Source: Thermoplasmatota archaeon (lineage in GTDB: Archaea > Thermoplasmatota > Penumbrarchaeia > Penumbrarchaeales > Penumbrarchaeaceae). From it: a stretch of DNA of 7,581 nucleotides. The notes beneath the pieces are model-generated. The model was given only the letters and a program-made list of their open reading frames with translations, was not told the origin of the DNA and ran no database searches. A program made the position numbers and the translations under genes. The stretch spans positions 1-7,581 of the forward strand of contig JAUVCY010000076.1 of NCBI GenBank assembly GCA_030595585.1, in the 5' to 3' direction. Positions 7,031-7,581 of this stretch are shown here, piece after piece (positions within the stretch are counted from its first letter, which is position 1; every line of letters begins with the position of its first letter).

Positions 7031-7036
7031 TCCTCC
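7031..7036 (-). promoter_or_regulatory. Ribosome binding site of gene 2
   Basis: Minus-strand GGAGGA stands five bases before the ATG at 7025, an ideal archaeal spacing. It fixes this ATG as the start ahead of any downstream alternative. Confidence 0.75.
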
Positions 7037-7072
7037 ATTTACATTTGTGGGACGGACGAATTATTGAAGAGC

Positions 7073-7082
7073 ATTATTAAAA
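7073..7082 (-). promoter_or_regulatory. TATA-like box of gene 2
   Basis: Minus-strand TTTTAATAAT lies about 50 bases before the ATG. A transcription start some 25 bases further on, near 7050, would leave a leader of about 25 bases containing the ribosome binding site. An identical ten-mer at 7108-7117, 35 bases further upstream, is an alternative or second box. Confidence 0.4.
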
Positions 7083-7135
7083 AGGAAGTTGGGAGCGGAT
7101 TCTTATTATTATTAAAACTCATTGGTAATTTAACT

Positions 7136-7167
7136 ATGAAATTTCATGTTATTATTAGTGATGAAAT
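7136..7167. promoter_or_regulatory. ATGAAAT palindrome and repeat in the divergent promoter region
   Basis: ATGAAATTTCAT (7136-7147) is a perfect 12-base palindrome, and a third ATGAAAT follows at 7161-7167. The cluster sits between the two divergent genes, upstream of the TATA-like boxes of gene 2, and could be a shared regulator site. AT-rich background makes chance palindromes more likely. No convincing TATA box was found for the plus-strand gene; GAATATCG near 7200-7207 is the least poor candidate. Confidence 0.3.
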
Positions 7168-7247
7168 GCCACTGTAATTCACCCCCAAAAGGGCCGGGAG
7201 AATATCGGTTCGATGTTCTGAAAAGAATAATTAGCCGTGACGCAATC

Positions 7248-7257
7248 AGGAGGTGAT
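7248..7257 (+). promoter_or_regulatory. Strong ribosome binding site of the plus-strand membrane gene
   Basis: AGGAGGTGAT is a full match to the complement of the archaeal 16S rRNA 3' end. Three bases separate it from the ATG at 7261, with the GGAGGTG core ending five bases away. It establishes both the start and the plus-strand coding direction. Confidence 0.85.
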
Positions 7258-7260
7258 ATC

Positions 7261-7581
7261 ATGGATGGACTCGAGAGGCCCAAGGGATACGGCACCCAGG
7301 CTGAGATGATGAAGGACCCGCGGTGGAACACGGTCCCCCCTGTCGGGGACAGGCCGATCTCCAACAGGTGGAAGTTCCTGTTTCTCATCCTCGTGGTCTT
7401 CATCGTTAAATTGATCATCTGGTCCATCTACCGATGGTCCACGGGAAACCTCTCTATTTTCACGGACCCGGAGAACGGGCGGACCCTCGTCTACTGGTCC
7501 TCCCTGTTTGCCAAGCCGATCCTTCAGCTGGGCCCCGTGTTCTTCCTGTGGTGGTATCTGTTCAGGGAGAAGGGGAGCCCG
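7261..7581 (+). CDS. Multi-pass membrane protein, N-terminal part only
   Basis: The frame is open for 107 codons from the ATG to the window end. The N-terminus (residues 1-37, MDGLERPKGYGTQAEMMKDP...) is polar and probably cytoplasmic. A hydrophobic helix spans about 38-57 (KFLFLILVVFIVKLIIWSIY) and a second spans about 80-101, ending in the basic REKG. The loop between them contains FTDPENGR. Helix spacing and the REKG end recall the N-terminal part of CPBP-type (CAAX-like) intramembrane proteases, but their catalytic EE-x3-R and H motifs would lie beyond the edge, so this is only a guess. The gene is GC-rich (39 of 60 bases at 7321-7380), is transcribed divergently from gene 2, and need not be functionally linked to it. 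Confidence 0.8.
   Translation, partial: MDGLERPKGYGTQAEMMKDPRWNTVPPVGDRPISNRWKFLFLILVVFIVKLIIWSIYRWSTGNLSIFTDPENGRTLVYWSSLFAKPILQLGPVFFLWWYLFREKGSP

Noticed and set aside
7181..7200. CCC-AAAA-GGG hairpin before the plus-strand gene as a riboswitch or attenuator
   Set aside because: The stem is only three or four pairs, with no larger conserved-looking structure around it.
7179..7427. Minus-strand frame of 82 codons
   Set aside because: It lies opposite the plus-strand membrane gene, which has a full-consensus ribosome binding site and clear membrane helices. The minus frame has no support.

Overview
The window looks archaeal, most likely a Thermoplasmatota-type euryarchaeon (inference). The grounds are very large secreted modular beta-rich proteins, ribosome binding sites matching the archaeal 16S tail (GGAGG, GGAGGTGAT), TATA-like boxes rather than -35/-10 pairs, and a type I surface protein with a short charged cytoplasmic tail. 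No marker gene is present, so the lineage is only suggested.

Layout. (1) Positions 1-2275, minus strand: a secreted protein cut by the left edge. It has a signal peptide, seven SBBP-type beta-propeller repeats of about 65 residues, then at least three fibronectin type III domains. (2) Positions 2276-2798: a gene-free spacer. It holds the likely control region of gene 1 (TATA-like box, a perfect inverted repeat beside the start, further copies of its half-site), an imperfect 33-base direct repeat at exactly 90 bases, and a stem-loop just past the stop of gene 2. (3) Positions 2799-7025, minus strand: a complete 1408-residue surface protein. It has a signal peptide, a seven-bladed FG-GAP (integrin-alpha-like) propeller, two copies of an unnamed Ig-like domain, four cadherin-like/He_PIG-like domains, one fibronectin-like domain, one more cadherin-like domain, one membrane helix and a 92-residue cytoplasmic tail. 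(4) Positions 7026-7260: an AT-rich divergent promoter region. (5) Positions 7261-7581, plus strand: the first 107 codons of a membrane protein cut by the right edge.

Genes 1 and 2 both build extracellular propellers followed by Ig-fold stalks, but from different repeat families. They probably act at the cell surface in adhesion or in binding proteins or sugars; no substrate or catalytic site can be read. A long spacer and a stem-loop separate them, so they are probably separate transcripts. Gene 1 is clearly more AT-rich than genes 2 and 3, which hints at a different origin. I see no RNA gene, transposase, CRISPR array or defence module. The best leads for something undescribed are the GTCAAT operator cluster, the gene 2 cytoplasmic tail and the paired unnamed domains.
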